NCBI GenBank assembly: GCA_023227835.1
Contig: JALOCI010000033.1
Coordinates: 1 to 30,507 of the forward strand
Direction: 5' to 3'
Length of the DNA: 30,507 nucleotides
From: Bacteroidales bacterium
GTDB taxonomy: Bacteria > Bacteroidota > Bacteroidia > Bacteroidales > UBA932
The notes under the pieces were generated by a model. The model searched no databases. It had not been told where the DNA came from and saw only the letters and a list, made by a program, of their open reading frames with translations. This document shows positions 1 to 8,668 of the stretch, piece after piece. The position numbers and the translations under genes were made by a program. The stretch's first letter is position 1; each line of letters opens with the position of its first letter.

Positions 1-2643
1 GAAGGCACTCTTATGAGGAGGCTGAACCTCTTCACCAATCATAACTCTGGTTGCAAGATCTATGAAATTTATTTTCAATACTTTAGACACAAAAGGAAAA
101 CTTCTTGAAGCTCTCAGATTGCACTCAATGACTTTAATATCATTTTCCTTGGCAAGAAACTGGATATTAAAAGGCCCTGAAATTTGAAGCTCTTCTGCTA
201 TTTTCTTCGCAATTTTCTTAATCCTTCTGAATGTCTCAACATAAAGTTTCTGCGGAGGGAACTGTATTGTGGCATCTCCTGAATGTACCCCGGCAAACTC
301 AATGTGTTCGGAAATTGCATACGCAATCATATTTCCTTTATCTGCAACAGCATCACATTCGATCTCCTTGGCATTCTGTATAAACTCAGAGACTACGACA
401 GGGTGTTTTTTTGAAACATTTGCAGCTAGTTGAAGGAATTGCTCAAGTTCGTTGTTATTTGAACACACATTCATTGCAGCACCTGAAAGCACATAGGAAG
501 GCCTTACCAAAACAGGGTAACCTACCTCATTTACAAACTCCTTTACATCAGCCATTGTTGACAACTCTTTCCACCTTGGCTGGTCAATCTGAAGCCGGTC
601 TAGCATAGACGAGAACTTATGCCGGTCTTCGGCATTATCTATACTCTTGGCAGTCGTTCCTAAAAGATTGACACCAGATTTATCAAGTTTCAAGGCTAAA
701 TTGTTTGGTATCTGGCCGCCAACAGATACAATCAATCCGTTAGGACGTTCCAGTTCATATATATCCATTACCCTCTCGTATGTGAGCTCATCGAAATAGA
801 GCCGGTCACACATATCATAATCAGTAGAAACAGTCTCAGGATTATAATTAATCATAACACCTCTCCATCCCCGATTACGTATCGACTGCAAGGCATTTAC
901 ACTACACCAGTCAAATTCGACAGAGCTTCCTATTCTGTACGCTCCGGACCCTAAAACTATAATTGACTTATGGTCACCTAAGTAATTTACATCATTATGA
1001 GTTCCGTTATAAGTAAGGTAGAGGTAATTTGTCTGGGCAGGGTATTCAGCTGCAAGTGTATCTATCTGCTTTACAACAGGTGTAATTCCATGCCCTTTTC
1101 TATATTGCCTAACCATGAAGGATGACTCATCAACATCTATCTTATCTTTGAAGATGAGCCTACCTATCTGAAAATCTGAAAAACCCTGTCTTTTTGCAAG
1201 TTTCAAAAGATTTAGAGAAATGTCTTCCAATTTATCAACCTCTCCAATTTGCAATGAAGTTTGAAAAATATTGAACAACTTGTCGAGGAACCATTTATCA
1301 ATCTTTGTGTATTCATGTATCTGATCTACCGAGTATCCTTCTTGAAAAGCCTTGGATATTACAAATATCCGATTGTCAGTAGGTTCTCTTAATGAGCGCT
1401 CAATATTTTCAACATTGATCTCTCTGTTAGCAACAAAACCATGCGCTCCCTGTCCTATCATTCTCAGCCCCTTTTGGATAGCCTCCTCAAAGCTGCGACC
1501 AATCGCCATAACCTCTCCGACACTCTTCATACTGGATCCTATTTCTCTTGAAACTCCCTGGAATTTAGATAAATCCCACCTTGGAATTTTACAAACTATA
1601 TAGTCCAGTGCCGGTTCAAAAAATGCAGGAGTTGTCTTTGTAACAGAATTCTTCAAATCAAAGAGCCCATAACCAAGGCCCAGTTTAGCTGCTACAAATG
1701 CTAATGGATAACCTGTTGCTTTAGAAGCTAATGCAGAGGACCTACTCAATCTTGCATTTACTTCAATAACTCTATAGTCCTCTGATTTAGGATCAAAAGC
1801 ATATTGAACATTACATTCACCTACGATACCGATATGTCTAACAATCCTTATAGCGAGTTCTCTCAAGAGATGATACTCACTATTAGTCAGAGTCTGAGAC
1901 GGTGCAACAACTATACTCTCTCCGGTGTGGATACCAAGAGGATCAAAATTCTCCATATTACATACAGTAATACAATTGTCGTATTTATCCCTTACAACCT
2001 CATACTCAATCTCTTTCCAACCCTTAAGAGACTTTTCAACAAGTACCTGTGGAGAATATGAGAATGCCTTCTTGGCAAGCACTTTTAATTCATCTTCATT
2101 GTCACAAAAACCACTTCCAAGTCCGCCTAATGCATAGGCAGCCCTAAGAATCACAGGGTATCCGAGATTATTTGCAGCAGCAATGGCATCCTCCAGGTTC
2201 TCGACAGCATGGCTTTTAATTGTCTTCACCGATATCTGATCCAGTTTTTTAACGAATAACTCTCTATCTTCAGTATCCATGATGGCCTGAACAGGTGTTC
2301 CCAGAACACGTATACCATACTTATCAAAGATACCGTTTCTATGCAGTTCAACGCCACAATTGAGAGCTGTCTGTCCGCCAAAGGCAAGCAGAATACCATC
2401 AGGTTTCTCCTTTTTGATAACCTCCTCAACAAAAAACGGGGTTACCGGAAGAAAATATATTTTGTCTGCAACACCTTCAGAAGTCTGTACAGTTGCAATG
2501 TTCGGGTTTATGAGAATAGTCTCTATGCCCTCTTCCTTCAACGCCTTAAGTGCCTGGGAACCGGAATAATCAAATTCCCCGGCTTCACCAATCTTTAGAG
2601 CTCCAGATCCAAGAAGAAGTACTTTATTCAGATTTTTATCCAT
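1..2643 (-). CDS. carB: Carbamoyl phosphate synthase large subunit (C-terminus cut by window edge)
   Basis: Makes carbamoyl phosphate from bicarbonate, ammonia delivered by CarA, and two ATP, for arginine and pyrimidine synthesis in the cytoplasm. 881 codons are visible, reading from ATG at 2643 to base 1 without a stop. The two homologous halves are clear. The first starts with LLLGSGALKIGEAGEFDYSG and has an ATP-grasp core with ALGGLGSGF near residues 171-179 and IEVNARLSRSS around 285-300. The second starts with IVLGSGAYRIGSSVEFDW near residues 562-579 and has its ATP-grasp core from about residue 700. The family is about 1070 residues long, so roughly 190 residues, including the C-terminal MGS-type allosteric domain, lie outside the window. 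The start lies 2 bases after the carA stop, so the two are co-transcribed. Several motifs look closer to eukaryotic CAD/CPS than to E. coli CarB, judged from memory. Confidence 0.97.
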   Translation of the reverse strand, partial: MDKNLNKVLLLGSGALKIGEAGEFDYSGSQALKALKEEGIETILINPNIATVQTSEGVADKIYFLPVTPFFVEEVIKKEKPDGILLAFGGQTALNCGVELHRNGIFDKYGIRVLGTPVQAIMDTEDRELFVKKLDQISVKTIKSHAVENLEDAIAAANNLGYPVILRAAYALGGLGSGFCDNEDELKVLAKKAFSYSPQVLVEKSLKGWKEIEYEVVRDKYDNCITVCNMENFDPLGIHTGESIVVAPSQTLTNSEYHLLRELAIRIVRHIGIVGECNVQYAFDPKSEDYRVIEVNARLSRSSALASKATGYPLAFVAAKLGLGYGLFDLKNSVTKTTPAFFEPALDYIVCKIPRWDLSKFQGVSREIGSSMKSVGEVMAIGRSFEEAIQKGLRMIGQGAHGFVANREINVENIERSLREPTDNRIFVISKAFQEGYSVDQIHEYTKIDKWFLDKLFNIFQTSLQIGEVDKLEDISLNLLKLAKRQGFSDFQIGRLIFKDKIDVDESSFMVRQYRKGHGITPVVKQIDTLAAEYPAQTNYLYLTYNGTHNDVNYLGDHKSIIVLGSGAYRIGSSVEFDWCSVNALQSIRNRGWRGVMINYNPETVSTDYDMCDRLYFDELTYERVMDIYELERPNGLIVSVGGQIPNNLALKLDKSGVNLLGTTAKSIDNAEDRHKFSSMLDRLQIDQPRWKELSTMADVKEFVNEVGYPVLVRPSYVLSGAAMNVCSNNNELEQFLQLAANVSKKHPVVVSEFIQNAKEIECDAVADKGNMIAYAISEHIEFAGVHSGDATIQFPPQKLYVETFRRIKKIAKKIAEELQISGPFNIQFLAKENDIKVIECNLRASRSFPFVSKVLKINFIDLATRVMIGEEVQPPHKSAF

Positions 2644-2645
2644 TT

Positions 2646-3716
2646 TTAAAGCAGTTTAATAAAGTCATCAAAAAGAAATTCAGTATCGGTAGGTCCGCTT
2701 GAGGCCTCAGGATGGAACTGACAAGAGAAAAAAGGTTTTGACTTATGTCGGATACCTTCGTTGGTATTATCATTCATATTTATGAACAATGGTTCCCAGT
2801 CTGCTCCTAAAGTGTTGTTATCTACAGCAAAACCGTGATTCTGAGATGTTATAAAACATCTGTCACTATTTGCCATTCTTACAGGTTGATTATGACTTCT
2901 GTGCCCATATTTCATCTTATATGTTTTGGCTCCTCCGGCTTTTGCCATTAGCTGATTACCCATGCATATACCGAATATTGGCTTATCCATCTCAAAAGCT
3001 TTTGATATATTTTCTACAGCTGTTGTACAAAAATCCGGATTGCCAGGCCCGTTCGAAATAAACAGTCCGTCATATTCAATTGTATGGAAATCATAATTCC
3101 ACGGAACACGGATAATTTCAACACCTCGTTTGACAAGGCACCTTATAATGTTATGCTTGACGCCACAGTCGACAAGTACAACTTTCTTATTCCCGGATCC
3201 ATAATGTATAATATCCTTACAACTAACGACATCAACCTGATTTATCAGGTTCGGATCAGAAAAGCCTTCAAGCTTTTTCCCTTCAGGTATAATTTTCCCG
3301 AGGAGTGATCCCTCTTCTCTGAGCACTTTTGTCAATTCACGCGTATCTACACCGTAAATGCCGGGGATATTATGCTCTTTAAGCCATTTATCAAGGCTTT
3401 TTGCTGCATTCCAGTGGCTGAAATTAAAGGAATAATCTGATATTATCAATCCTCGGACATGGATCCTCTCTGATTCAAAAAGTGTGGAAAGGTTTTCAAC
3501 TATTGTGTCTTCAGGTACTCCGTAGTTACCTACAAGAGGATATGTGACACATAGAATCTGCCCGGAATAGGACGGATCAGTTAAACTCTCTGGATAACCC
3601 ACCATGGCGGTAGAAAAAACGACCTCACCATCAATGGCTTGGTCGTTTCCAAATGAGTAACCTTTAAATTCCACCCCAGATTCGAGGAGCAATGTTGCCG
3701 GTTTGTTGTCGCTCAT
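2646..3716 (-). CDS. carA: Carbamoyl phosphate synthase small (glutamine amidotransferase) subunit
   Basis: Hydrolyses glutamine and passes ammonia to CarB. The protein is 356 residues, close to the usual 360-380. The N-terminal CarA domain covers about residues 1-165. The class I amidotransferase domain follows, with the oxyanion stretch SNGPGNPD (221-228), nucleophile Cys251 in FGICMGNQ, and the His335/Glu337 pair in QFHPEA. The nucleophile motif reads GICMGNQ where E. coli-type enzymes usually have GICLGHQ; the catalytic triad itself is intact. The start is an ATG, and a good Bacteroidota-type promoter lies 33-64 bases upstream. It is first in the carA-carB pair. Confidence 0.97.
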   Translation of the reverse strand: MSDNKPATLLLESGVEFKGYSFGNDQAIDGEVVFSTAMVGYPESLTDPSYSGQILCVTYPLVGNYGVPEDTIVENLSTLFESERIHVRGLIISDYSFNFSHWNAAKSLDKWLKEHNIPGIYGVDTRELTKVLREEGSLLGKIIPEGKKLEGFSDPNLINQVDVVSCKDIIHYGSGNKKVVLVDCGVKHNIIRCLVKRGVEIIRVPWNYDFHTIEYDGLFISNGPGNPDFCTTAVENISKAFEMDKPIFGICMGNQLMAKAGGAKTYKMKYGHRSHNQPVRMANSDRCFITSQNHGFAVDNNTLGADWEPLFINMNDNTNEGIRHKSKPFFSCQFHPEASSGPTDTEFLFDDFIKLL

Positions 3717-3748
3717 TACTATTTCTGATTAAAATTATTAAAATCGGG

Positions 3749-3780
3749 CAAAGGTAATGAAAAAATAGAGTTATGGAAAA
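3749..3780 (-). promoter_or_regulatory. Putative Bacteroidota sigma-ABfr type promoter for carAB
   Basis: On the minus strand TACCTTTG (3756-3749) matches the Bacteroidota -7 element TAnnTTTG exactly. TTTT lies 20 bases upstream (3780-3777), one mismatch from the -33 TTTG. The predicted transcript starts near 3744 and has a leader of about 28 bases before the carA ATG. It sits in the 69-base gap after the C69 peptidase gene. This is inference from consensus only. Confidence 0.5.
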
Positions 3781-3785
3781 CAGTA

Positions 3786-5360
3786 CTACATACTCCGGGC
3801 AAAAATTGTCCAAAGTTCAGCCTTTAGTTCTGTCCATCTTCTCATTGCTGATGCTGCAAAATTATTTGTGTAATCTGTAAGAAGTTGTTTAGCTTCCTCT
3901 TTTTTTCCTTCCTTAATAAGTTGAACAGCTAACGCCTCAATATGAGAAGCATCTCTGAAATGCATATTCTCAAACATAATGACTTGTGGTTCAATTATTT
4001 TTCTGGTTTTATCCCAATTGATAGTAGCAATTCTGTTTGTTTCCCTGAAAGTCCAGATTGCCGCATCCTCTCTGTATCTGCTCTGTCCACATATCGCATA
4101 ACTTTTAGGTAAATAATTAATACCTGCATAAATCGGGATTTTAGGGCTTTGAGCAGGATTATCAAAAGAAAAATAAGCAACTCCGCCTACCTCATCCGGC
4201 AACCACTCTCTAAGTTGAATTACATGTGAATAAGAGCACTGAATTACGGCGATTGTCCTGTTACGCTCTGTTACTCCTGGTTTTAGAGAATTCAGAAGTG
4301 CTCTCATATCATTTGTCATAAAAGTTGATACCGGCCTAACTGTATCCTTGTATTCACCCCTGACAGCATCTCTTCTGGTCACAACCACCGAGAGATTTGC
4401 TACCTGATCAAACCTTGTCCCGTCGTATGTTTGACGATACAAGGCAAGAACATCTCTGACATCAACTTTTTTATCAGGCTTTACAGAAAAAGGAAGTTCT
4501 TCAGCTTCGTACTTAAGGTTAAGAGATGGTGCCAGAGCATTGAAGACGAAGAATTCTCTTACTGAAAACGGTTTCTTACCATTATTTATTTTCCAGAAGA
4601 CGAACTCCTCTTTTCCATCCCACAACCCCAATTTCTTAACTCTCTCCTTTATATCATAACTATAGAGAAAGTTCTTCGAATCGTTGAAATCCACCTTTCC
4701 TATTCTTGGAATGTTGGCAGAAATACCTATATGATCATCAGGTATCCGCTGTGCTACCCAAATAGCGGATGGTTTTCCCGGTCCAGAACCGAAAATCTCC
4801 ATTTGCCATACCTCTTTCTTATCAGCAATAGTAATACATTCTCCCCAATCTGCATAACCGTACTGTTCAGCCAGTTTTCCAACCAATTTTATGGCATCGA
4901 CGGCATTGTCACACCTCTGAAGTGCGATTCTTTCCAGCTCTTCTATCAGAAAAAGCCCGTTCTCGTTCAGCAAGAGCTCACGGCCTTCAATTGTAGTTTC
5001 ACCTATAGCAAGCTGCTTTTCATTTAAGCAAGGATATGCCGTGTTAAGATATGAGTAAGTTGAACTAATAGCCGGGATTCTCCCTTTTTCAATCACTTTT
5101 CTCATATCCCACGGTTCTTCATTATGCAGCAGACCCCAATAAACAGGCTCCGTTTCTCCTGCCTTATATGTTTTGGAAGGTGTCATTTCAACCCATGTTC
5201 TGTAATTAGCATCGCATGTGTGTGCAGTCATTACGGAACCATCTGTACTTGCTCCCTTTGCAACCATGATAGATGTACAGCTCTCTTTATACAGGTTTGT
5301 TTGAGCGTATGAGGCAAAAACCGTCATAGAGAGGAGGAATGTGAAAAGTGTTTTTTTCAT
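3786..5360 (-). CDS. Secreted C69-family (dipeptidase-like) cysteine peptidase
   Basis: The 524-residue protein begins with a classic signal peptide (MKK, hydrophobic core, FASYAQ, residues 1-20). A short pro-segment follows, then Cys28 in ESCTSIMVAKGASTDGSVM. In the C69 family (Lactobacillus PepD type, Ntn-hydrolase fold) the N-terminal Cys after processing is the nucleophile, and the C-T-S-hydrophobic-K-ASxDGS pattern seen here is the family signature. It should act in the periplasm or outside the cell on short peptides. The start is the ATG at 5360, supported by the signal peptide. It is divergent from the NfeD-type gene and lies 69 bases upstream of carA on the same strand, so some read-through into carAB is possible. 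The physiological substrate cannot be told from sequence. Confidence 0.88.
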   Translation of the reverse strand: MKKTLFTFLLSMTVFASYAQTNLYKESCTSIMVAKGASTDGSVMTAHTCDANYRTWVEMTPSKTYKAGETEPVYWGLLHNEEPWDMRKVIEKGRIPAISSTYSYLNTAYPCLNEKQLAIGETTIEGRELLLNENGLFLIEELERIALQRCDNAVDAIKLVGKLAEQYGYADWGECITIADKKEVWQMEIFGSGPGKPSAIWVAQRIPDDHIGISANIPRIGKVDFNDSKNFLYSYDIKERVKKLGLWDGKEEFVFWKINNGKKPFSVREFFVFNALAPSLNLKYEAEELPFSVKPDKKVDVRDVLALYRQTYDGTRFDQVANLSVVVTRRDAVRGEYKDTVRPVSTFMTNDMRALLNSLKPGVTERNRTIAVIQCSYSHVIQLREWLPDEVGGVAYFSFDNPAQSPKIPIYAGINYLPKSYAICGQSRYREDAAIWTFRETNRIATINWDKTRKIIEPQVIMFENMHFRDASHIEALAVQLIKEGKKEEAKQLLTDYTNNFAASAMRRWTELKAELWTIFARSM

Positions 5361-5403
5361 TTTAGTTTATTCTGATTTGATTATTATTATCATACTCCGT
5401 TCA

Positions 5404-5411
5404 CAAAAATA
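5404..5411 (-). promoter_or_regulatory. Possible -7 element for the C69 peptidase gene
   Basis: TATTTTTG on the minus strand fits TAnnTTTG and lies 43 bases upstream of the ATG at 5360 in the 77-base divergent gap. I see no good -33 TTTG at the proper spacing, and the gap is AT-rich, so a chance match is possible. Confidence 0.3.
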
Positions 5412-5424
5412 GAAAAAATCACCC

Positions 5425-5432
5425 TATCTTTA
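5425..5432 (+). promoter_or_regulatory. Possible -7 element for the NfeD-type gene
   Basis: TATCTTTA is one base from TAnnTTTG and ends 5 bases before the ATG at 5438. If real, the transcript would start at or next to the start codon, that is, almost leaderless. No -33 TTTG is visible at the expected spacing, so this is a weak call. Confidence 0.22.
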
Positions 5433-5437
5433 CTTTC

Positions 5438-6748
5438 ATGAAAAGATTAATATTAACATACGTTTTTTTGATTATTCTCATTCCTGTATTTGGAAAAGAG
5501 ACCTCTTTCTATTTAATTAACCTAAAGGGGGAGGTAGGACCAGGTCTGTTCAGAATAGTGAATAAAGGCATTAAAGAGGCAGAAAAACAAAAAGCTGACT
5601 ATATTATCTTCGATATTAACACATATGGAGGAGCAGTTGATGCAGCTGACAGTATAAGGACATCCATACTCAAAACCCCAGTTACAACAGTTGCCTTTAT
5701 CAATCACCAGGCGGTCTCTGCCGGAGCATTGATTTCAATAGCTTGTGACAGTATTTATATGAGTAAGGGAAGTACCTTCGGTGCTTCAACGGTAGTTAAC
5801 CAGACCGGAGAAGTCATGCCTGACAAATACCAGGCTTTTATGAGAGCCATGATGCGTGCAACAGCCCAGGTTAACGGAAGAGATCCTTCAATAGCAGAAT
5901 CAATGGTGACAGACAGTATAAAAGTATTGAGTCTTACTCCTGAAGAGGCAATTAACATCGGTTATTGTGAAGGTAAAGCGGAAAGTGTAGACGATGTTGA
6001 AAAAATAATTGCCCGTGGCTCAGCATACATAACACTGGAACAAGAGGTATCATTACTTGATAAAATAATATCCTTTCTGATTACTCCGTATTTGCAAGGC
6101 ATATTCCTAATGTTTATTATAGGAGGCATATATTTTGAAATGCAGAGCCCCGGACTTGGATTGCCGTCGGTAGTAGCAATTCTGGGAGCATTACTTTACT
6201 TTTTACCACTATATATAGAGGGTCTTGCTGAAAATTGGGAGATAATTATTTTTGCTATTGGCATAATCTTGATTATCATGGAGATTTTTGTCATTCCGGG
6301 GTTCGGTGTTGCCGGTATAACAGGATTGATACTCTCTATAACAGGATTAGTATTTGCAATGATAGACAATGATTTACTATATTATCACGGCAAATTCAAT
6401 TTGATTCCTGTTATAAAACCATTGGCAATAGTTCTCCTTAGCTCTTTCTTGTCCTTGTTGGCGTCAATCTTTCTTGCCAGCCGTTTTTCGAAAGGCAACA
6501 GCTTTATAAGATTAGCATTAAATACTAAGCTAAGTGACAAAGATGGATTTGTTGGAGTAAAAACCGCTGAAAGATTAGTAGGAGAGGAGGGTGTAGTTAA
6601 AAGCAGAATGTATCCTTCCGGCAAAGTAGAGGTGAAAGGAATCTGGCATGAAGCAACCATGGAAAACGGAACTGCATTACCCGGGGACAAGGTCAAAATA
6701 ATCAGATCCGAGGGAGGAAGACTTTATTGCGAGCATCTTTCTCAATAA
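5438..6748 (+). CDS. NfeD1-type membrane protein with ClpP-like serine protease domain
   Basis: 436 residues. The order is a signal or anchor helix (1-18), a ClpP/SppA-like domain (about 22-200), four to five membrane helices (about 205-365), and a C-terminal NfeD OB-fold (about 370-436, ending in the GDKVKIIRSEGGRLYCE strand pattern). The protease has the nucleophile context QAVSAGAL (Ser94) and a candidate base Lys130 in the segment before MMRATAQVNGR. This matches the Ser-Lys dyad layout of archaeal 1510-N (Ser97/Lys138). In characterised homologues the protease cleaves hydrophobic segments of stomatin-like partners. A partner slipin/floT gene is often adjacent, but none is present in this window. 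Its 3' end overlaps the convergent ispG by 47 bases. Confidence 0.9.
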   Translation: MKRLILTYVFLIILIPVFGKETSFYLINLKGEVGPGLFRIVNKGIKEAEKQKADYIIFDINTYGGAVDAADSIRTSILKTPVTTVAFINHQAVSAGALISIACDSIYMSKGSTFGASTVVNQTGEVMPDKYQAFMRAMMRATAQVNGRDPSIAESMVTDSIKVLSLTPEEAINIGYCEGKAESVDDVEKIIARGSAYITLEQEVSLLDKIISFLITPYLQGIFLMFIIGGIYFEMQSPGLGLPSVVAILGALLYFLPLYIEGLAENWEIIIFAIGIILIIMEIFVIPGFGVAGITGLILSITGLVFAMIDNDLLYYHGKFNLIPVIKPLAIVLLSSFLSLLASIFLASRFSKGNSFIRLALNTKLSDKDGFVGVKTAERLVGEEGVVKSRMYPSGKVEVKGIWHEATMENGTALPGDKVKIIRSEGGRLYCEHLSQ

Positions 6749-8057
6749 GTTCCAAAAGCATATCTATAGCCTGTTCTTCAGGAACAGACCTGTATACAGG
6801 CTCTTTTCCCCTGTAAATCGTAACCTTGTTCTTGCCTTCTCCAACATATCCGTAGTCTGCATCGGACATCTCTCCCGGACCGTTTACTATGCAGCCCATG
6901 ACAGCAATATTATAACCAACAAGGTGAGAGGTTCTTCTCTTCACCTCATTAAATACTTTTTCTAAATTAAAAAGCGTCCTTCCACACCCGGGGCAAGCAA
7001 TATACTCTGGGGACGAGAACCTGCGGCGTGATGCCTGCAAGAGATTGTCTCTAAATCTGCTTATATCTTCAGAAGTGAAATCTTCTGTACAATTTAATTT
7101 AAAGCTTACATCATCAATGAGATTGTCAAGAAGCGGTGGCCCTAATTCGCAGGATGCCGTCAGTATGAATTCTTCCCAATTCTGACAATTAAAAGAGGAA
7201 TTGCATAAACGAACCCCGTCCTCTCGGCTGGTTATATCAGAATCCCGAAACACACCATTTTTCCCGTTGTAAAAATAATCCGCTAAAAACAGAGCAACCG
7301 GAATTTCATTTGCCGGGTCCTCCGTGAGAGAAACCCTTATAGTATCACCGATGCCGTCTGATAGAAGTGCCGATATTCCCACAGCCGATTTCACCCTGCC
7401 GGCCTCTCCGTTTCCTGCCTCTGTAACACCAAGATGCAAAGGATAAATCTCTCCGACTCCTTTCATTTCCCTGTATAACATCCTGTATGCGTCAACCATT
7501 ACTCTGGTATTACTTGATTTGAGAGAAATAACAAGTTGGTCGAAATTGTTTTCCCGGGACATTTGTATCCATTCCAGAGCCGCATTAACCATACCCAATG
7601 GGGTATCACCATATTTCTCAACTATACGCTCCCCGAGAGAGCCGTGATTTATCCCTATTCTTAAAGCTGTTCCCTCCTTCTTACATATATCTGTCAATTC
7701 AGAAAACTTTCTGCAAGCAAGATCAGCATCTTTAGCAAAGTTGCCCGGATTAATCCTGACTTTATCAGCTACTTTTGCAGCAGCAATAGCTACATCTGAA
7801 GAGAAGTGAACATCTGCAACAAGAGGAACAAATATTCCATTATCTCTGAGTTTTGATTTGATTACCTTAAGGGCTTCAACCTCTTTTATCCCCTGTGTTG
7901 TCAGTCGTATAATTTCTGCACCTTTCTCGTAAAGTCTGACACATTGCCTGAAAGAAGATTCAATATCCTGAGTGGCAGTATTGCACATAGTCTGTACTAT
8001 AGGCCGATGATTTCCTCCAATAGTCACATTACCAACCTTAACCTCTATTCTTCTCAT
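6702..8057 (-). CDS. ispG: 4-hydroxy-3-methylbut-2-en-1-yl diphosphate synthase (IspG/GcpE), intermediate length
   Basis: Penultimate step of the MEP isoprenoid pathway: converts MEcPP to HMBPP with a [4Fe-4S] cluster. 451 residues. The TIM-barrel A domain spans about 1-250 and ends in SDGIGDTIRVSLTEDP (233-248). The Fe-S B domain follows with Cys355 and Cys358 (ACPGCGRTLF), Cys389 (MGCIVNGPGE) and Glu396. E. coli-type enzymes (about 370 residues) have only some 28 residues between the DP and the CPxC motif. Plant, chlamydial and most Bacteroidota forms (over 600) carry a large A* domain there. This protein has about 107 residues, and keeps the end of A* (ELGPPLLDNLIDD). All catalytic residues are present, so it is probably active. 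It is last in the eight-gene unit; its ATG overlaps the stop of the upstream gene (ATGA). Confidence 0.95.
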   Translation of the reverse strand: MRRIEVKVGNVTIGGNHRPIVQTMCNTATQDIESSFRQCVRLYEKGAEIIRLTTQGIKEVEALKVIKSKLRDNGIFVPLVADVHFSSDVAIAAAKVADKVRINPGNFAKDADLACRKFSELTDICKKEGTALRIGINHGSLGERIVEKYGDTPLGMVNAALEWIQMSRENNFDQLVISLKSSNTRVMVDAYRMLYREMKGVGEIYPLHLGVTEAGNGEAGRVKSAVGISALLSDGIGDTIRVSLTEDPANEIPVALFLADYFYNGKNGVFRDSDITSREDGVRLCNSSFNCQNWEEFILTASCELGPPLLDNLIDDVSFKLNCTEDFTSEDISRFRDNLLQASRRRFSSPEYIACPGCGRTLFNLEKVFNEVKRRTSHLVGYNIAVMGCIVNGPGEMSDADYGYVGEGKNKVTIYRGKEPVYRSVPEEQAIDMLLELIEKDARNKVFLPRI

Positions 8058-8668
8058 TTATTCAGATGTATATATAGGGCAGCACTAAACAGAAGTTGCC
8101 TCGGATAAGCATATTCCAGTTCAGTTGTACTTGTTCTCTTCGCATTATAGAGAGAAGACAAAGAGTATTGATAATTACCTTCTATATGTAACTCCAATGG
8201 TTTAAAAACAATTGCCACACCCCCTCCGGTAATGAAGCCGTAATCAATCTTATAGTCCGTATCTTCAAATCCGCCGGTCTTTTCACTTCTGTATCCGGCA
8301 AAACACCCTAGATTCAATAAAAGTCTAAGATGCCAGAAATCCACATGAAACTGGGACACAAGAGGAACCTCCCATACTTTCAAGCGTGTCTCAGCACCAT
8401 CTATGGAATAGCCCTGTTCCTGAGATGACAAGCCTAATTGAAACCCAAAGTATGGCATGGTTTTCCACAAATCATGATAATATGTATAAACCAGTGAATA
8501 GTTACTAATTGTCTTGATATCCTTTACTTGTAATACCTTTGGGGTAAAATCGGCACCGCTGATATTATATGCGGCTTTAAATCCGACCATGTGTTCTCTC
8601 ATTTGAGCCGAAACAACATGTGACATAAACAAAAAAGCCAGTAACGCTATTATAAATCTCCTAATCAC
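8054..8668 (-). CDS. PorT-like outer-membrane beta-barrel protein
   Basis: 204 residues with a signal peptide (MIRRFIIALLAFLFMSHVVSA, cleaved near residue 21). Alternating strands follow, rich in Tyr, Phe and Gly, ending in a C-terminal aromatic/hydrophobic strand (LLFSAALYIHLNK). This resembles the PorT/OMP_b-brl family of Bacteroidota, but I cannot assign a cargo or a role in the type IX secretion system. The start codon is GTG at 8668, which overlaps the TGA stop of the upstream lipoprotein gene as GTGA. There is no better in-frame ATG before the signal peptide, so GTG is preferred. The stop overlaps the ispG ATG by 4 bases. Overlaps on both sides suggest translational coupling. Confidence 0.75.
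   Translation of the reverse strand: MIRRFIIALLAFLFMSHVVSAQMREHMVGFKAAYNISGADFTPKVLQVKDIKTISNYSLVYTYYHDLWKTMPYFGFQLGLSSQEQGYSIDGAETRLKVWEVPLVSQFHVDFWHLRLLLNLGCFAGYRSEKTGGFEDTDYKIDYGFITGGGVAIVFKPLELHIEGNYQYSLSSLYNAKRTSTTELEYAYPRQLLFSAALYIHLNK

Noticed and set aside
6385..6696. 103-codon minus-strand frame opposite the end of the NfeD-type gene, just before ispG's end
   Set aside because: It lies opposite the conserved NfeD membrane and OB-fold region and has no recognisable domain; ispG ends normally in another frame.
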